Positions 1 through 11,015 of a DNA stretch of 64,000 bases are shown one piece after another (the stretch's first letter is position 1; each line of letters opens with the position of its first letter). The stretch spans positions 51,741,733 through 51,805,732 of the forward strand of contig NC_068571.1 in assembly GCF_025698545.1 (NCBI RefSeq). The letters run 5' to 3'. The stretch is from Gossypium raimondii. Lineage: Eukaryota; Streptophyta; Magnoliopsida; Malvales; Malvaceae. A program made the position numbers and the translations under genes. The notes under the pieces are model-generated. The model searched no databases. It saw only the letters and a program-made list of their open reading frames with translations, and was not told the origin of the DNA.

Positions 1-1582
1 TATGATGCAACAAACGCTGACGATTGGTTTCAACGTGAGCAATGATTACATGCTTTGACTTCAAAATATTAATTTTTATTTTGTAACCTTATTAATTGCT
101 ACAATTTTTGTATGATTCGACGCGTGACTCGCGAGTGAGGTCAGTTCAGGTGGCGGTCTCCTTTTTCTCCTTTTGCTTTTTTTTCACTTACCCTCCTCTT
201 CGCAAATTCCTTCCAATTTTTTCGATATTTTCATGATTAGATGAGTTATCAAATCGATTAAATTATAAATATTTTATTTAAATTATAAATCGATTAAATT
301 ATAAATATTTTATTTCATCAGTTTATTTATTTAAAGTAAATAAAATTATTAAAAATTAAAAAAATCAATTTTAACCATCTTGTATCAATTTATAAATTAA
401 TTGTTTTTTTTTCTCTTTTTAAATCAATATTTCAATAAAATTTCTGTATAAGATTTGATTCACGATTGTGGCACGTTCTTCATCTTCTACTACTACCGGA
501 TAATCGTTGATTTTTATTTTTTAAAAGGAAAAAGAAGAGGTTTTCGGTTACTAATTTTATTAGGGTTTGACTTTTGTTGATATTGGCCTTTTTGGGTTGG
601 TTCCACATAAGTAGTGGGGCACTTAAAAAGACTATTAGATTTTCACATTAATTAATTAATTTATTTTAAAATTTCTAAATAATTTATTTAATTTGTATAG
701 AATGAATTAAAATCGATTCAATCACAAATTTAATTTCGAATCAAGGAAATGAATAATATATAAATTTAAAAGGGCTTCTTTTCATTTATTACATAAGGTT
801 AAGAAAAATGATTATTAGAAGTAAATATTTGATAATTTTTGTTCAATTTACATTACTAGGTTTTGTATTTTTTTGGATAAATCGGTAATAAATTGTGAAA
901 TAATTCAACTAATTAATTATATTTTTCATGATACATTGCAAGTTTTATAAAAAAATAATGAGTGAGCAAAGATAGCATAGCAGAACTTAACAAACATATC
1001 AATAAATCGTGTCGTAACTCGAAATTTCCAAAATTTTAATTTAGAAAATTAAATCAAAACTCTTAAGAAGTTATATTTAAGAATTATATTTTGACTTTTA
1101 TAAATTTATTTATGGTAAATACTTTATGAACTTTTATCCTATCCGTTGACAAAAATATTATTATTGTTTTTATAAAATATTTAAATGCTAAAGTGGAAAT
1201 AGAATTCTACCCTGATTTTTTCTTGAAAATAAAAATATATTATTATTTAATAAATACATCACCATCACGAAATTTTCAGTTTTTAGTTTTTAGTTTTAAA
1301 ATATCAATTGTTTAAAACATTATCGTACAATTATTGATTTATTATCGAAAAAATTTTTATAAGTAACAAAAGACAAACAAGCCTATATATTTAAAAAATT
1401 ATAAAGAGTCAAAACCTATCAAACCTGCAGTATATAACTGGGAAAAAATCAGTGATTCCGGCAGCTAAAATTCACCAAATTCCTGATTATCCAGCTAAAT
1501 TTCTGTAGTTTTCCGATAAAAAGGGTGATTAAAAAACACTGATATTACACTTACAAAGTACTGTAATTCTGAAAATTTTGGT
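1..1582. other. AT-rich intergenic DNA
   Basis: No coding region or RNA gene can be supported here. The sequence is strongly AT-rich, with short direct repetitions near 240-310. The stretch from about 1400 to 1582 probably holds the 3' untranslated region of the minus-strand ERF gene, but no clear polyadenylation signal stands out. Confidence 0.6.
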
Positions 1583-2227
1583 TTAGAAGTTCCAAAGAAA
1601 CGATGAGTGCTGGGAAAAACCGTCGCCGACGTAGTTTTGATCATCGTCCATGTATTCATCAACCGGCGGCGGTGGAGGAGGAGGATAGAAATGATCGCCG
1701 GGTAAATGACCCAGCCCTGGATAAAACCCATAATCGGACGACATCCCTTCATTGGAATCCAACATGCTCAAAAACGAGGACCAATCCGTCCTCGTTTCAT
1801 GGCTTTCTACTTGCGTCGCAACTCCACCGTCCGACACCGTAACCGACGAAGACGTCGTGTATTGTTCTACAGTCCGGTCCGTCATCGCATTGTTGTTATT
1901 AACCGACTCGTTGGCAAACCTAGACGCCACGGCTTGGATCTCATGTGGGCCAAGTGACGTTGCACCGGCTATATCCGGTGGGTTATCGGGGAAGTTAAAC
2001 TTTGCTCCATTGCCACGTAAACAATACTGAGCGGCGTCGAATGCCCGAGCGGCTTTTTCCGGCGAGTCGTAAGAACCTAACCAAATACGTTCACGGCTGT
2101 TGGGAAGTCGGATTTCGGATACCCATTTCCCCCATTTCCTCTTCCTTACACCCTTGTACTTTGAACCATTACCGGTCGGGTCCGAGCCATGGTTCGTGGT
2201 TGCCTCAGTCTGTGTTGGCTTCACCAT
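1583..2227 (-). CDS. ERF018: AP2/ERF transcription factor, ERF018/ORA47-like (DREB subfamily)
   Basis: Single-exon gene for a 214-residue nuclear DNA-binding protein. One AP2 domain spans about residues 24-81; it starts [17 protein letters not shown] and contains the RIWLGSY and [14 protein letters not shown] blocks. Val at domain position 14 and Leu at position 19 fit the DREB-type group II proteins. The MVK start, the segment after the domain that resembles EIQxxAxRFAN, and an aromatic tail ending FLWNF match what I recall of Arabidopsis ERF018 (ORA47), a jasmonate-inducible regulator. The tail also has a run of seven prolines (about residues 182-188) followed by acidic residues, a plausible activation region. 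The ATG at 2227 is the first in frame, and a TATA box lies about 120 bp upstream. ERF016 or another close relative is the main alternative. Family assignment is firm; the exact orthologue is inferred. Confidence 0.93.
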   Translation of the reverse strand: MVKPTQTEATTNHGSDPTGNGSKYKGVRKRKWGKWVSEIRLPNSRERIWLGSYDSPEKAARAFDAAQYCLRGNGAKFNFPDNPPDIAGATSLGPHEIQAVASRFANESVNNNNAMTDRTVEQYTTSSSVTVSDGGVATQVESHETRTDWSSFLSMLDSNEGMSSDYGFYPGLGHLPGDHFYPPPPPPPVDEYMDDDQNYVGDGFSQHSSFLWNF

Positions 2228-2345
2228 GTATTTTTTCTTTTTGGAGGGGGGTTAAACTGTTTAAAAGATCCCTGAGCTTTGTGAGTTGAGAAATGGATGG
2301 TGAGAGTGAGCTTGGGGATAATGAAAAATGGCGGCTCTGTGCGAG

Positions 2346-2354
2346 TTATATATA
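2346..2354 (-). promoter_or_regulatory. TATA box of the ERF gene
   Basis: Read on the minus strand this is TATATATAA, flanked by GC-richer sequence, about 120 bp upstream of the ERF start codon. That leaves room for a 5' leader of roughly 90 bases. Position and composition fit a plant TATA box; no transcript evidence is available. Confidence 0.6.
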
Positions 2355-2871
2355 GGGATCGGAGATGGGGGGAGTTTTTTGTTGAAGGGGGGATTTAAGC
2401 GTGTTGAAGAGGAGTAAAGAGCGCGCCGATCCGTGGCAAGTTTTTGGAAGGCCAAAAATTATGAAGAAACGCGGTAGGGACCGTAAGCGAAAACCACGTG
2501 CATATATAATGCAGTGAGTTTATTTATCTGTCAATTGGAATAATTTCATTATACATCCTCAAACTTCAAAAAATTTTAATTGAGTCCTCAACTTATCAAT
2601 CACATTCTCCTATCGGCTTAACGGTAAACTTACTTTGTAAATCTTTTAAATATATATATAAACTCATGCATTAGTATATACCAAAATTGTATAATTTAAT
2701 TTTGGACCTTGCATTCGCTTGTGAACTTTTTTCATAACATTATTGTCATATAATCTTTTCATAGCAAAAATTAATGATGTCGTATTTTTTATATATTAAT
2801 TGTTAAAAAATTTAAAACCGATAATTAAATAAAAAATTTACAAATGAATAAAAATATTTTAAGAAAACTTA

Positions 2872-2898
2872 CTAATAATAATAATAATAATAATAATA
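2872..2898 (+). repeat. (AAT)n microsatellite
   Basis: About nine copies of the trinucleotide taa/aat. It makes a poly-asparagine run in a chance open frame, which I do not regard as a gene. Confidence 0.85.
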
Positions 2899-3554
2899 GT
2901 CTAAGAGGAAGTGGGAAATGTAAGTTATCCGTGATGGGTCGGTCACCAGGAGATCCCCCCTCATGTGATAGAAATCAGGATGCTATTTGCAGTCTATTGG
3001 AAGGCGCGTGGGAGAGAAGTAAAAGAATAAAAAATATATATAATGATAAATTTAATTATGAATCTTTAAAAAAAAGTCAAATAATTTTTAATAAAAATAC
3101 TAATTAAAATATTATTTTTACTCTGTTGTCAGTTTATGAGAACTTCTTACTTGCATGATACTATTTATTTTTTATGTCACATTAATAATTAATTTTAACC
3201 CTAATTTCTGTTGATTAAAATATTAAAATAATTTTCTTTAAATTATAACTTATATTTAAAAATATTATTATTTTTGTTTTTAACATTAAGACTCAAGTTC
3301 AACTGATCCTACAATATATTATCTCATGGTAAACATGGTAGAGAGATAAAATAATATTTGATTATTTTCCTATAAAATGCAAAAAAAAAAGTAAAAAATG
3401 ATTCTAACACATATCAAGTAAAGGCCTTTCTTTTCTATATAAGTTAATGATATATAAAGGTTATATATGATACCATTATAGTATGAAAACAACATAAATA
3501 ATTTTTAAGCAATATAAACAAGTCTTCACTCTTCACCATTAAATTATGATTCGT

Positions 3555-3975
3555 AGGTATAAACCACGAGAGAGATTTATCTGGTTTTAAATTTTAAAAA
3601 ATTATTTGTCTTTTAGAATTTAAAATTTGTGTTTTATCAAATTATCTTAAAATGGACGGAAAAGTTAATATTTTTAACTTTGTTGATGTGACATACATGT
3701 GGATGACGCGTTAATAATTAATTATTTTAAATTTTTAAAAATTAAAAAATAAAAATATTTTTAAAATCATTAAAATTATTGAAAACATAAAATTAAAAAT
3801 ATTTTTAATTTTTAAAAATAATTAAATGATGATGTGTCATCCACGTAACAAACGTTGAGAATTTCACTCGTTTTGAGATGATTTAACAAAAATGTAAGTT
3901 TAAATATTAAAAATAAAAATTAAATAGAGAACTAAAATAATTTTTTATAAAATTGAAGGGTCAAAAGAATCATTA
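3555..3975. repeat. Degenerate foldback MITE-like element
   Basis: The two halves are imperfect inverted copies of one another: the left arm contains atgtggatgac (about 3698) and the right arm its complement, gtcatccacgt (about 3836). The centre is AT-rich. No coding capacity. Boundaries are approximate and no target duplication could be fixed. A related element is at 44868-45165. Confidence 0.45.
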
Positions 3976-4179
3976 TGTCGAAGACTTTCATTTGACATAA
4001 TTCAACCGTCATGAATTAATTTGAGTAAATAAGACAACTAATTAATTTTCTGATTAAAATATAAAACTGGGTTTTCTTAAATTTTATAATATATACAGAT
4101 TTTTAAAATTGAAAAAATAAAATCTGATTGTGATAATAATGGTCGAAACGCATCCTAAGAAGTGGGGTGGGGATTCTAA

Positions 4180-4790
4180 GGGTCTGTTTGATTGAAGGAA
4201 TTGATTTTCCGGAAAATCATTTCCAACTTTTCCAGCGTTTGATTGGCGGAAAACATTTTTCATTTGGAAAATGAACTCCAAAACAAGGGAAAATGGGTTA
4301 CATTTTAGGGAAAATGTCTTACCCTTTCAATTTTCGTAAGACATTTTCCTTGCTCTCCTCTCTATCGCCTCCTTCATTCCTTCCTTCATTTTCGAAGAAA
4401 ATTGCTTACATTATCGATTTTCCAATAACTTGTTTTTTAATTATTCAATACTTGTTTTTTAACACAATTACAAATAATTTATTTGATATTAATTTTTTCA
4501 GTTTATAACGATTAATATTGTAGCTTAATAATTGAGTATTATTATAAATAAATCATTGCAATATATGTAAAATAATTTAAAATATAAAAATTTATTAATA
4601 CATATCAATATATGTAAAAACAATTTTTTCGAAAAATATTTCAAGGAAATCTGCTAAACAGCCGAAAATATTTTACACAGATTCAATCAAACACCAGAAA
4701 ATATTTTCCAGTAAACCATTTTACAGAAAAGTAAAACATTTTCCCGAAATCATTTTACGGAAAATATTTTACTGACAATCAAACAGACCC
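4180..4790. mobile_element. PIF/Harbinger (Tourist-like) MITE
   Basis: A 611 bp element bounded by perfect 15 bp terminal inverted repeats, GGGTCTGTTTGATTG and its complement, with weaker inverted similarity extending further in (repeated ttttcc/ggaaaa motifs). It is flanked by TAA at 4177-4179 and TAA at 4791-4793. A 3 bp TAA/TTA target duplication with GGGTCTGTTTG ends is the signature of Harbinger-derived Tourist MITEs. It encodes no transposase, so it is non-autonomous. The perfect outer repeats and intact duplications suggest a fairly recent insertion compared with the other repeats here. Confidence 0.85.
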
Positions 4791-4915
4791 TAAAACTGAA
4801 AAAGAACATAATGGTCCCTGCCCCCTGAGTTCACATTATAAGTGTAGTCTTTATGGTCGTTGTCTAAGTTTGTACCGATTATAGTGAAAACCAAAAATGG
4901 GTAAATTGTACTACT

Positions 4916-5475
4916 AGTCACCTAGTTATTAGTATTTTTTTTATCACTAAATAATGAAAAGTTACAAAATGATTATCCATTTAGTTGACTTTTTCTTTTG
5001 TCATCCAACTATTTGAATTTTTCTTTTTCTGGTCACCCTCGTTAATGGAATTATAACAACTTTAACCCTTGAAATTTATACATTGTGTCAATTTAGTCTT
5101 GGTTTCAAAAAATCAACCTTCAACATTTACGCATTTTGTAATTTGGTGTTTTTGTCTTTTTGCAGTTCTACTTTTATTTGTGACATTAAAGGTTAATTTT
5201 AAAAAAAAATGAGAAAAGATGAAAATCATTAACTTGGATTTTTTAGTGTTTCCTTTTCTAGTATATTTCCAATCAAATTTAGTTGATAGATTTATTTATT
5301 TTTAACTTTTTAGCTGAAAGGGTTATAAAGAAAAGTAAAACTGAAAAAGAAAGACCACATTACATAATCTGTAAAACTAAATTGACACATTGTATAAATG
5401 TTAAGAGTTAAAGTTATTATTATACCAATTTTAAAAATGATTTTGTCATCTTCCCGTATGGCTAGTGACAAAAAT
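4916..5475. repeat. Foldback MITE-like element
   Basis: An inverted repeat with arms of over 100 bp: the segment at about 5052-5100, containing tttatacattgtgtcaattt, returns nearly exactly on the opposite strand at about 5365-5413. The ends carry gtcacctag and ctagtgac. AT-rich, no open frame of note. Members of this gtcac-ended type recur in the window (39429-39796). Class II origin is likely; the superfamily is not determined. Confidence 0.6.
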
Positions 5476-6151
5476 TTTTTTTTTTTTTTTTTGCCTTGAA
5501 ACAAAAACAGAAGGGAGTCAAATGAGGCATGTTGCCTTTGTTTTCATTAATGGAAATGGTGTTTTATTTATTTGAATAGTCTCACTTATTCTAGAATTAC
5601 ATAATTTCATTGACACAAGCAATGTCTCCATCTTTATTGTGTGTATTTACTTATAATAACAAGTTTTATTCTATTTTGATACTCATTTGACCCACTGGTC
5701 CCAATTTAGGGTTCAGCTAAACTAGGAATGTCCTACATGGCTGCAAAAAGTTTAGCAGTCAAAAAGGGGAACCAGTGTGCTACATTTAAATGGTATTGTA
5801 CAGTTAAGTACAAATTTATATACTTTAGTTCTCAGATTGGTCCTTACAGTGGTACTTAAATTATTAAATACAAGCAATGTCATGTTTTTGTTCGTCCGTA
5901 TTTTTTTGGGTAAATTAGAATAAAATTAATAGTTTATATACCACTTATGATAAAAAAAATCTTTAAGAATTTGAGTATAATTCAAGGAACAATTTATTAG
6001 TAAAGCTTTTATAAAATAAAAAGTAAATTGGGGGAGGATCGGGATTTGTGTTCCTAAACACATCTTTTAATAAGTAGTGCTAGTTTAACATTACTTTTCA
6101 AGAGTGACGCTCAAAAGGGTTCTTTAAAATGTTTGTTTAAAATTTAAATGT

Positions 6152-6550
6152 TTAGTATGAGTTAAATTACTATTTGGAGTCTAGACTTGACAACTTTTAA
6201 AAGTTAGGGTCTAAATTTTTTTGTCTAAGTTAAGCCTTGAACGTGAAAATGTTCTTAAATTGGGGTTTGAACTTTTTTATTATCCAAGTTAAGTCTTGAA
6301 TTTAGCAGTTTTTACCACATTAGGGTTTGAACCCTTTTTATTATTATTATCTAAATTAGTATTTGAAAACTCTAAAGTTCAAGCCTCAATACGAGAATAA
6401 TTGCTAAATTCAAGGCCTAAATGTTCAAAACTCAATGTAAGAACAATTGTCAAGTTTAGAACTTGACTTGAAAAAAAAACCAAGCTATAATATGAAAAGA
6501 ATTGTTAAGTTAATATCTCAAATAGTGATTTAATCCGTACAATCTTGTTG
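6152..6550. repeat. Foldback MITE-like element
   Basis: The left end (ttaaattactatttggag, about 6163) and the right end (ctcaaatagtgatttaatcc, about 6518) are inverted copies with a few differences. The interior repeats a 'ttgaac ... aagtt' theme in both orientations. Non-coding; boundaries approximate. Confidence 0.5.
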
Positions 6551-6712
6551 TGGAATAATCTTGGAATTTTTTAAAATATATGAGAATGATTTTGAAATGC
6601 CTTGTGGAAGACAGATAGTTGACTAGTAATCCAAAAAGTGAAAAAAGTAAATTTGCTTGAAAGCGAATGAAAATGAAATATTGAAGAAAAAAGAAGGAAC
6701 TGCGGTGGCTAG

Positions 6713-6734
6713 TTACGCGCTTGCAAAGTCAGAC
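6713..6734 (+). repeat. 22 bp motif, first copy (second at 8025-8046)
   Basis: The two copies read TTACGCG, then C or T, then TTGCAAAGTCAGAC, and differ only at that base. They are 1.3 kb apart and each is followed within a few bases by gta, as at an exon end. In one frame the second copy reads LRVCKVR, similar to the end of a plastid transit peptide. They may be exon relics of duplicated acyl carrier protein genes, but the flanks hardly align. Confidence 0.45.
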
Positions 6735-8625
6735 CAGGTACTCTTATTACTGTCTTTTAATGACAAAACAATGACCACGAATGGCTTGATTCAGTTTCCT
6801 CGGTGAAGTCGTGTCCTAATTTAATTAAGCACTGTGATTATTTCGAAACAACCAATTAACTTTTTTCCCTTAAGGTTTAAATTCATAATCTTATGTTTAT
6901 AACCCTTTAATAAAAAACTTATTGGTAAGTGCTTCACATTTTACAACTCACATAATATTAATAGAAAGGGAAGGAAAGGAAATGCCAAACCGTCCAAAAT
7001 AATTAGAATAATTGATTTTTTTTTGGTTAATGTATACTTTGTCACTGAATTTCGCCCATCATATTTAGTTGGTATTTTGAATTTAAAATTTGTCACATTT
7101 TGGATGATACAAAGCTGTTATAATGTGATGATATGGTACTTACAGTTAATAGTACGATGATTCGAAATTTTGACAGCCTTTTCCCATTTTGACATGCTTA
7201 ACTTTTGATTAAATCTCATTAAAGAAGTAAACGTAGAGATATTCCATGACCAACATTTTAAAATAATTATCATTGTTTGCTCATGTAACTTGGAGGGGAA
7301 GGGAAAAGTTTAAAGTGTTAGAAGTTGCTTATTTTTATCTTTGTCTCTCCAAGTGATTTGAGGTTGTTGTAAAACCTGCTAATGGTGGGATTATTGAGAT
7401 TATTTATCAGAGAATTTTGTGCAGATAATTTCAGCATTTAATTCAAGTGATAAAGCTTTATCTTGTGACAGAAGATTGTGCTATTCATGGCCTATATATT
7501 GGCAACTTAATGGCAATATTGGTGAACATTTTTTTAAATGTTTTTGGAGAGTTTTATTGAATGTATTGTAAGATATTTTGGAGAGAGTGATTTGTAATAA
7601 TTTGGGTTTAATATTGGGATTATAAATTTATATTAGTGTAAGAGTAATTGAGTTTTAGCGATGGTTGATCCAAACAAATTGTAGAATAAAATCATTTTAA
7701 GAAAAACTCTGTCTAGAGTAGAATTATGTTAACAAATATTGTCTGTTATCTCTTCTTACTTTACATATTGCTTCTTTCTATCTTTAATTGTTTTTTTGTA
7801 TGATTATGTCCCAAATTTTTGAACGGATGCAAATCGAAGCTTTTTATATATGAATTTATAGAAATATTATTTTAAATTCAAAATAAATATCAACAAATGA
7901 ATATTCAAACAAACCAAGCTGCAATAGATTTTTCATTTTTCAAAGACACTATTAAGAGACATTTCAAGATTGAAAATACCATCGCTCTCTACACTGCAAA
8001 TGTAGTGATTTGCCAAACTCTATTTTACGCGTTTGCAAAGTCAGACGGGTAATCTTTGAGTTTACTTTTAACAGTGTGTTTAGAATAGCTGTTACTGTAC
8101 GTGGTTGGTTTGGTTTCCATGGTTTGAACATGTCCGAATTCAAGCAATGTCATTTTCTACAATTCCTAGAGCTAGGGGAGCTATTTCTCACCGCAAAAGC
8201 TTCACTTCCATTGTAAGAATTTACCCTTTTTTATTTTAATTTCTGATTTTCGATAATCACAGCAGATTTTGATTAAATTTGGATTTGAGTTGAATCAGAT
8301 CCTTAAATGGTTACAAAATTCTACAAATGCTGATTTGTTTATCCAAAGATTTAAACTTGAGATATTACTTAAGGAATTACCATTCGATCCCACGAACGTT
8401 AACCCTTTTTAAATTGACATGATGTGTAGGGTTTTAAGACAATTGACCCAAAGTTGTATTATTACAGGGAGGTCCTATGTTTAATGGGTTAAAGCTTCTT
8501 TAGAAGATTCAATTCTCAAAGGAGATAAACAAGTTCTCTACTCAGCATAGCTACTTAATTTCATGCTCTCTTGTAAGGAACTTAATTTCATTTTGTTGAG
8601 CGGGATCGACTCTTTCGAAAGAAGT

Positions 8626-8935
8626 ATTCGAAGTGTCATACTCAAGAATGCCGATTGGATCCCTCAACAATGGGAAGTATTGTTTCTTGGAAAGGGTTTC
8701 GTCTCCCACTCCGCAAAAAGCTGTGTACGGTTCACGGATTTGAATCCCACCAAGGGTGAGACACTCACGTGACCTCTTGGTGAGTGACCATATGCCCATG
8801 TACGGTTGAGGCACTCCCCTCCGTGAACCATACATGGCTCTTCGCAAAGTGGGAGACAAAACCCTCTTCCGGGGGCAAAACCTTCTGTTGTTGAGGGATC
8901 GGATCGGTGTCCTCGAAAACGATACTTCGAAGATT
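8626..8935. repeat. Inverted repeat of unknown origin, comparatively GC-rich
   Basis: A block of about 113 bp at 8626-8739 and its reverse-complement relative at 8822-8935 share long matches, such as gatccctcaac, gtctcccact and acggttcacgga, with scattered substitutions. A spacer of about 80 bp, itself containing paired ggtgag and ctcac motifs, separates them. Base composition is distinctly more GC-rich than the surroundings. Open frames cross both arms on both strands, but none has a domain I recognise. Organellar DNA moved to the nucleus, or part of a transposon, are the main possibilities. Confidence 0.6.
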
Positions 8936-9002
8936 TTTCCTGGAGGAGTCTTCTCAACACATTTTCATTTTTTTATACAATTAAATCATCATATGCTTTT
9001 TG

Positions 9003-9310
9003 GGTCTAATTGTGATATTAATCCCTTTATTAAGCTGAAATTTAAAGTTTAATCCCTCAAATTTAATTTAGCATAATTTGATCTTTCTATACGATTATTA
9101 GTAGGTTCAAATAATAAAAATGTTATTAAAGTGATGGCATGGATTTTCAAGAATCTATAAATCAATTTAATGGTAACCGTTAACACTGTTATCAATTTAA
9201 ATTTACTAAAAACATCGTGAAAAGTAATGAATCAAATTATGTCAAATTAGAAAGATTAAATCTTAAATTTCAATACAATAAAAGGACTAAAATTATAATT
9301 AGACCATTTT
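9003..9310. repeat. Foldback MITE in an intron of the ACP pseudogene
   Basis: The left arm (from ctaattgtgatattaatccc) and the right arm (up to gggact-like aggactaaaattataattag) are imperfect inverted copies about 85 bp long, around a centre with taatggt/gttaac motifs. No coding capacity. It lies just upstream of the recognisable ACP exon at 9369, so it was probably intronic or upstream of the gene. Confidence 0.6.
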
Positions 9311-9368
9311 ATTTGGTACATGAAATCTGTGACTAAGCTCATTATCTTAAAATTATGGTCTTGGCTAG

Positions 9369-11015
9369 GTCCAACCTGAGACACTAAAAACAGTGCAAGA
9401 CACCAGTGCCAGGCAATTTGAATTGATGTGAGCACAGAGAGTCCTGAAACCAAGTTTGCTGATCTTGGTGCGGATTCCCTCTACACGGTATATTATTTTC
9501 CGCTCTTTTACCCAAATAGCCCAAAAAAATATTATATTTACAAAAATAACTCAAGTTTAAAAATAATCATCAAAATAACTTAAAATAAACAGTAAATACT
9601 CTTTTTTTGCACAAATGATTGTCTAATCATTGTGTCAGACTTAAAAAAATTATTTTTTTGGGTTTTGGCCTGTCAATGGCCGGAAACCATTTTTTTTAAA
9701 AATTATATAATACTGATATACGAAAAAGAAAAAAAAAGAAAAAAAATTTGGGTGTTGGCCTGTCAATGGCCGGCACCCAGTAAACAGTAAATTTTTTCCT
9801 TTTTTCGTGTCGAATCGATATAAAATACAAAAAATTTAAAAAAAATTTTTGGGTCTTTGGCACATCAATGGCGGCACCGATGAACGATGAATTTTTTCTT
9901 TTTTTCGTGTCAGAATCGGATATAAAAATACGAAAAAATAAAAAAATTGGTCTTTGGCTTTGTCAATGGCGGCACCGATGAAACGATAAAATTTTTTTCT
10001 TTTTTTTCGTGTAAGAATCAAATATAAAATACGAAAAAATAAAAAATTTTGGGTCTTGGCTTTGTCAATGGTCGGCACCCGATTACTGATAAAAAAAATC
10101 TTTTTTTTCGTGTAGAATCGAGATATAAAATACGAAAAAATAAAAAAATTTTATAGGACTTGGGGATTTTAATATATAAACTAAATTCTAAATTTACAAA
10201 AAAATATATAGGACTTGGGGGATTTTAATTTTGTAATAGTAAATAGGAGGAAATAGAAATTTTTTTTACTTTTTTTCATATTTTTATATCTAATTCTGAC
10301 ACGAAAAAAAAATTTACTGTTCACTGGGTGCCGGCCATTGATAGGCCAACACCCAAATTTTTTTTTTTTCCTATTTTATATCTGATTCTGACACGAAAAA
10401 AAAGAAAAAAAATTTACTGTTCACTGGGTGCCGCCAACGATAAACCGACCAAAAAAAATTTTTAAATTTTTTTCGTATTTTATATCGACTCGACACGAAA
10501 AAAAGAAAAAAATTTTTTTTCTTCGGGTGCGGCCATTAATGTGCCAAAGACCCAAATTGTTTTTTTCTTTTTCGTATATCAGTATTATATAATGTTTAAA
10601 AAAAAATAAATGGGTTTCAGCCATTGATAGGCCAAAACCCAAAAAAAAATTTTAAATTTGACACAATGATTAGGCAATTATTGGTACAAAAAAAGAGTGG
10701 ATACTGTTCATTTTAAGTTATTTTAGTGATTATTTTTAAACTTGAGTTATTTTTGTAAATATAATATTTTTTTGAACTATTTAGGTAAAAGAGCCTATAT
10801 TTTCTTTTTGAGACGACCATACACTTAATAAATTTAAAGTTTGAATCTCAACATTTACTAATAATATTTTTGAAATGAAATCATTTCAGGTGGAGATCAT
10901 GATGGCATTAGAGGAACAATTCGGAGTTTCGCTCGAAGAAGGTGGTGCTGAGAACATCGTGACCGTCCAAGACGCCACGGGCTTGATCGAGAAAGTGAAG
11001 GTTGCTGCTGCATAG
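9369..11015 (+). pseudogene. Decayed plastid acyl carrier protein gene (last two exons)
   Basis: Two exons of a plant type-II fatty acid synthase ACP are recognisable. Exon 9369-9487 reads PETLKTVQ at its start and ETKFADLGADSLYT at its end, and stops at a gtatat donor. Exon 10890-11015 begins after ttcag and reads [13 protein letters not shown] to IEKVKVAAA and a TAG stop. The join is in frame (ACG to GTG). The phosphopantetheine serine of GADSL is kept, but the aspartate normally two residues after it is tyrosine. Within the first exon, around 9420-9430, the reading frame shifts by one base and meets a TGA, so the N-terminal helix and the active-site segment are out of frame unless an unusual acceptor is used. 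The 1.4 kb intron between the exons is almost filled by a palindromic element. No convincing transit-peptide exon was found upstream. The last exon is very well kept, so decay may be recent. Confidence 0.8.
9502..10794. mobile_element. Long palindromic foldback element with internal tandem repeats
   Basis: A 1.29 kb inverted repeat. The outer arms, starting gctcttttaccc at 9502 and ending with the complement at 10794, match over more than 150 bp with few differences. Inside, the left arm carries about five tandem units of roughly 100 bp, with cores near 9658, 9749, 9850, 9949 and 10050 (ttggc..tcaatggccggcaccc). The right arm carries four units in the opposite orientation, near 10325, 10425, 10524 and 10610. 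The units are separated by A/T homopolymer runs and by ttttcgtgt or acacgaaaa. The flanks contain tattattttc on the left and tatattttc on the right, a possible imperfect target duplication. No transposase is encoded. This matches the architecture of foldback-type class II elements. It sits in the last intron of the ACP pseudogene. Confidence 0.75.

Larger units (their letters stand above)
5476..8625. other. Gene-free stretch with repeat debris
   Basis: No complete gene is visible. The stretch starts with an 18-base T run (5475-5492), includes the foldback element at 6152-6550, and carries a 22 bp motif at 6713-6734 that recurs at 8025-8046. Short open frames around 8010-8216 have no recognisable domain. 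An ATG at 8147 followed 63 bases later by a gtaaga donor could be a leftover first exon of the decayed acyl carrier protein gene downstream, but this is speculative. Confidence 0.5.

Noticed and set aside
1603-2289. Several plus-strand open frames across the ERF gene
   Set aside because: Shadows of the minus-strand ERF coding region.
2844-3107. Open frame of 87 codons with a poly-asparagine run
   Set aside because: Created by an (AAT)n microsatellite; no domain, no gene context.
8551-8960. Minus-strand frames of about 100 codons that look like ordinary protein sequence
   Set aside because: No recognisable domain, and the frames run through an inverted repeat; kept as a finding, not as a gene.
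9836-10642. Lys/Phe-rich open frames on the minus strand
   Set aside because: They are translations of the homopolymer-rich palindromic element.
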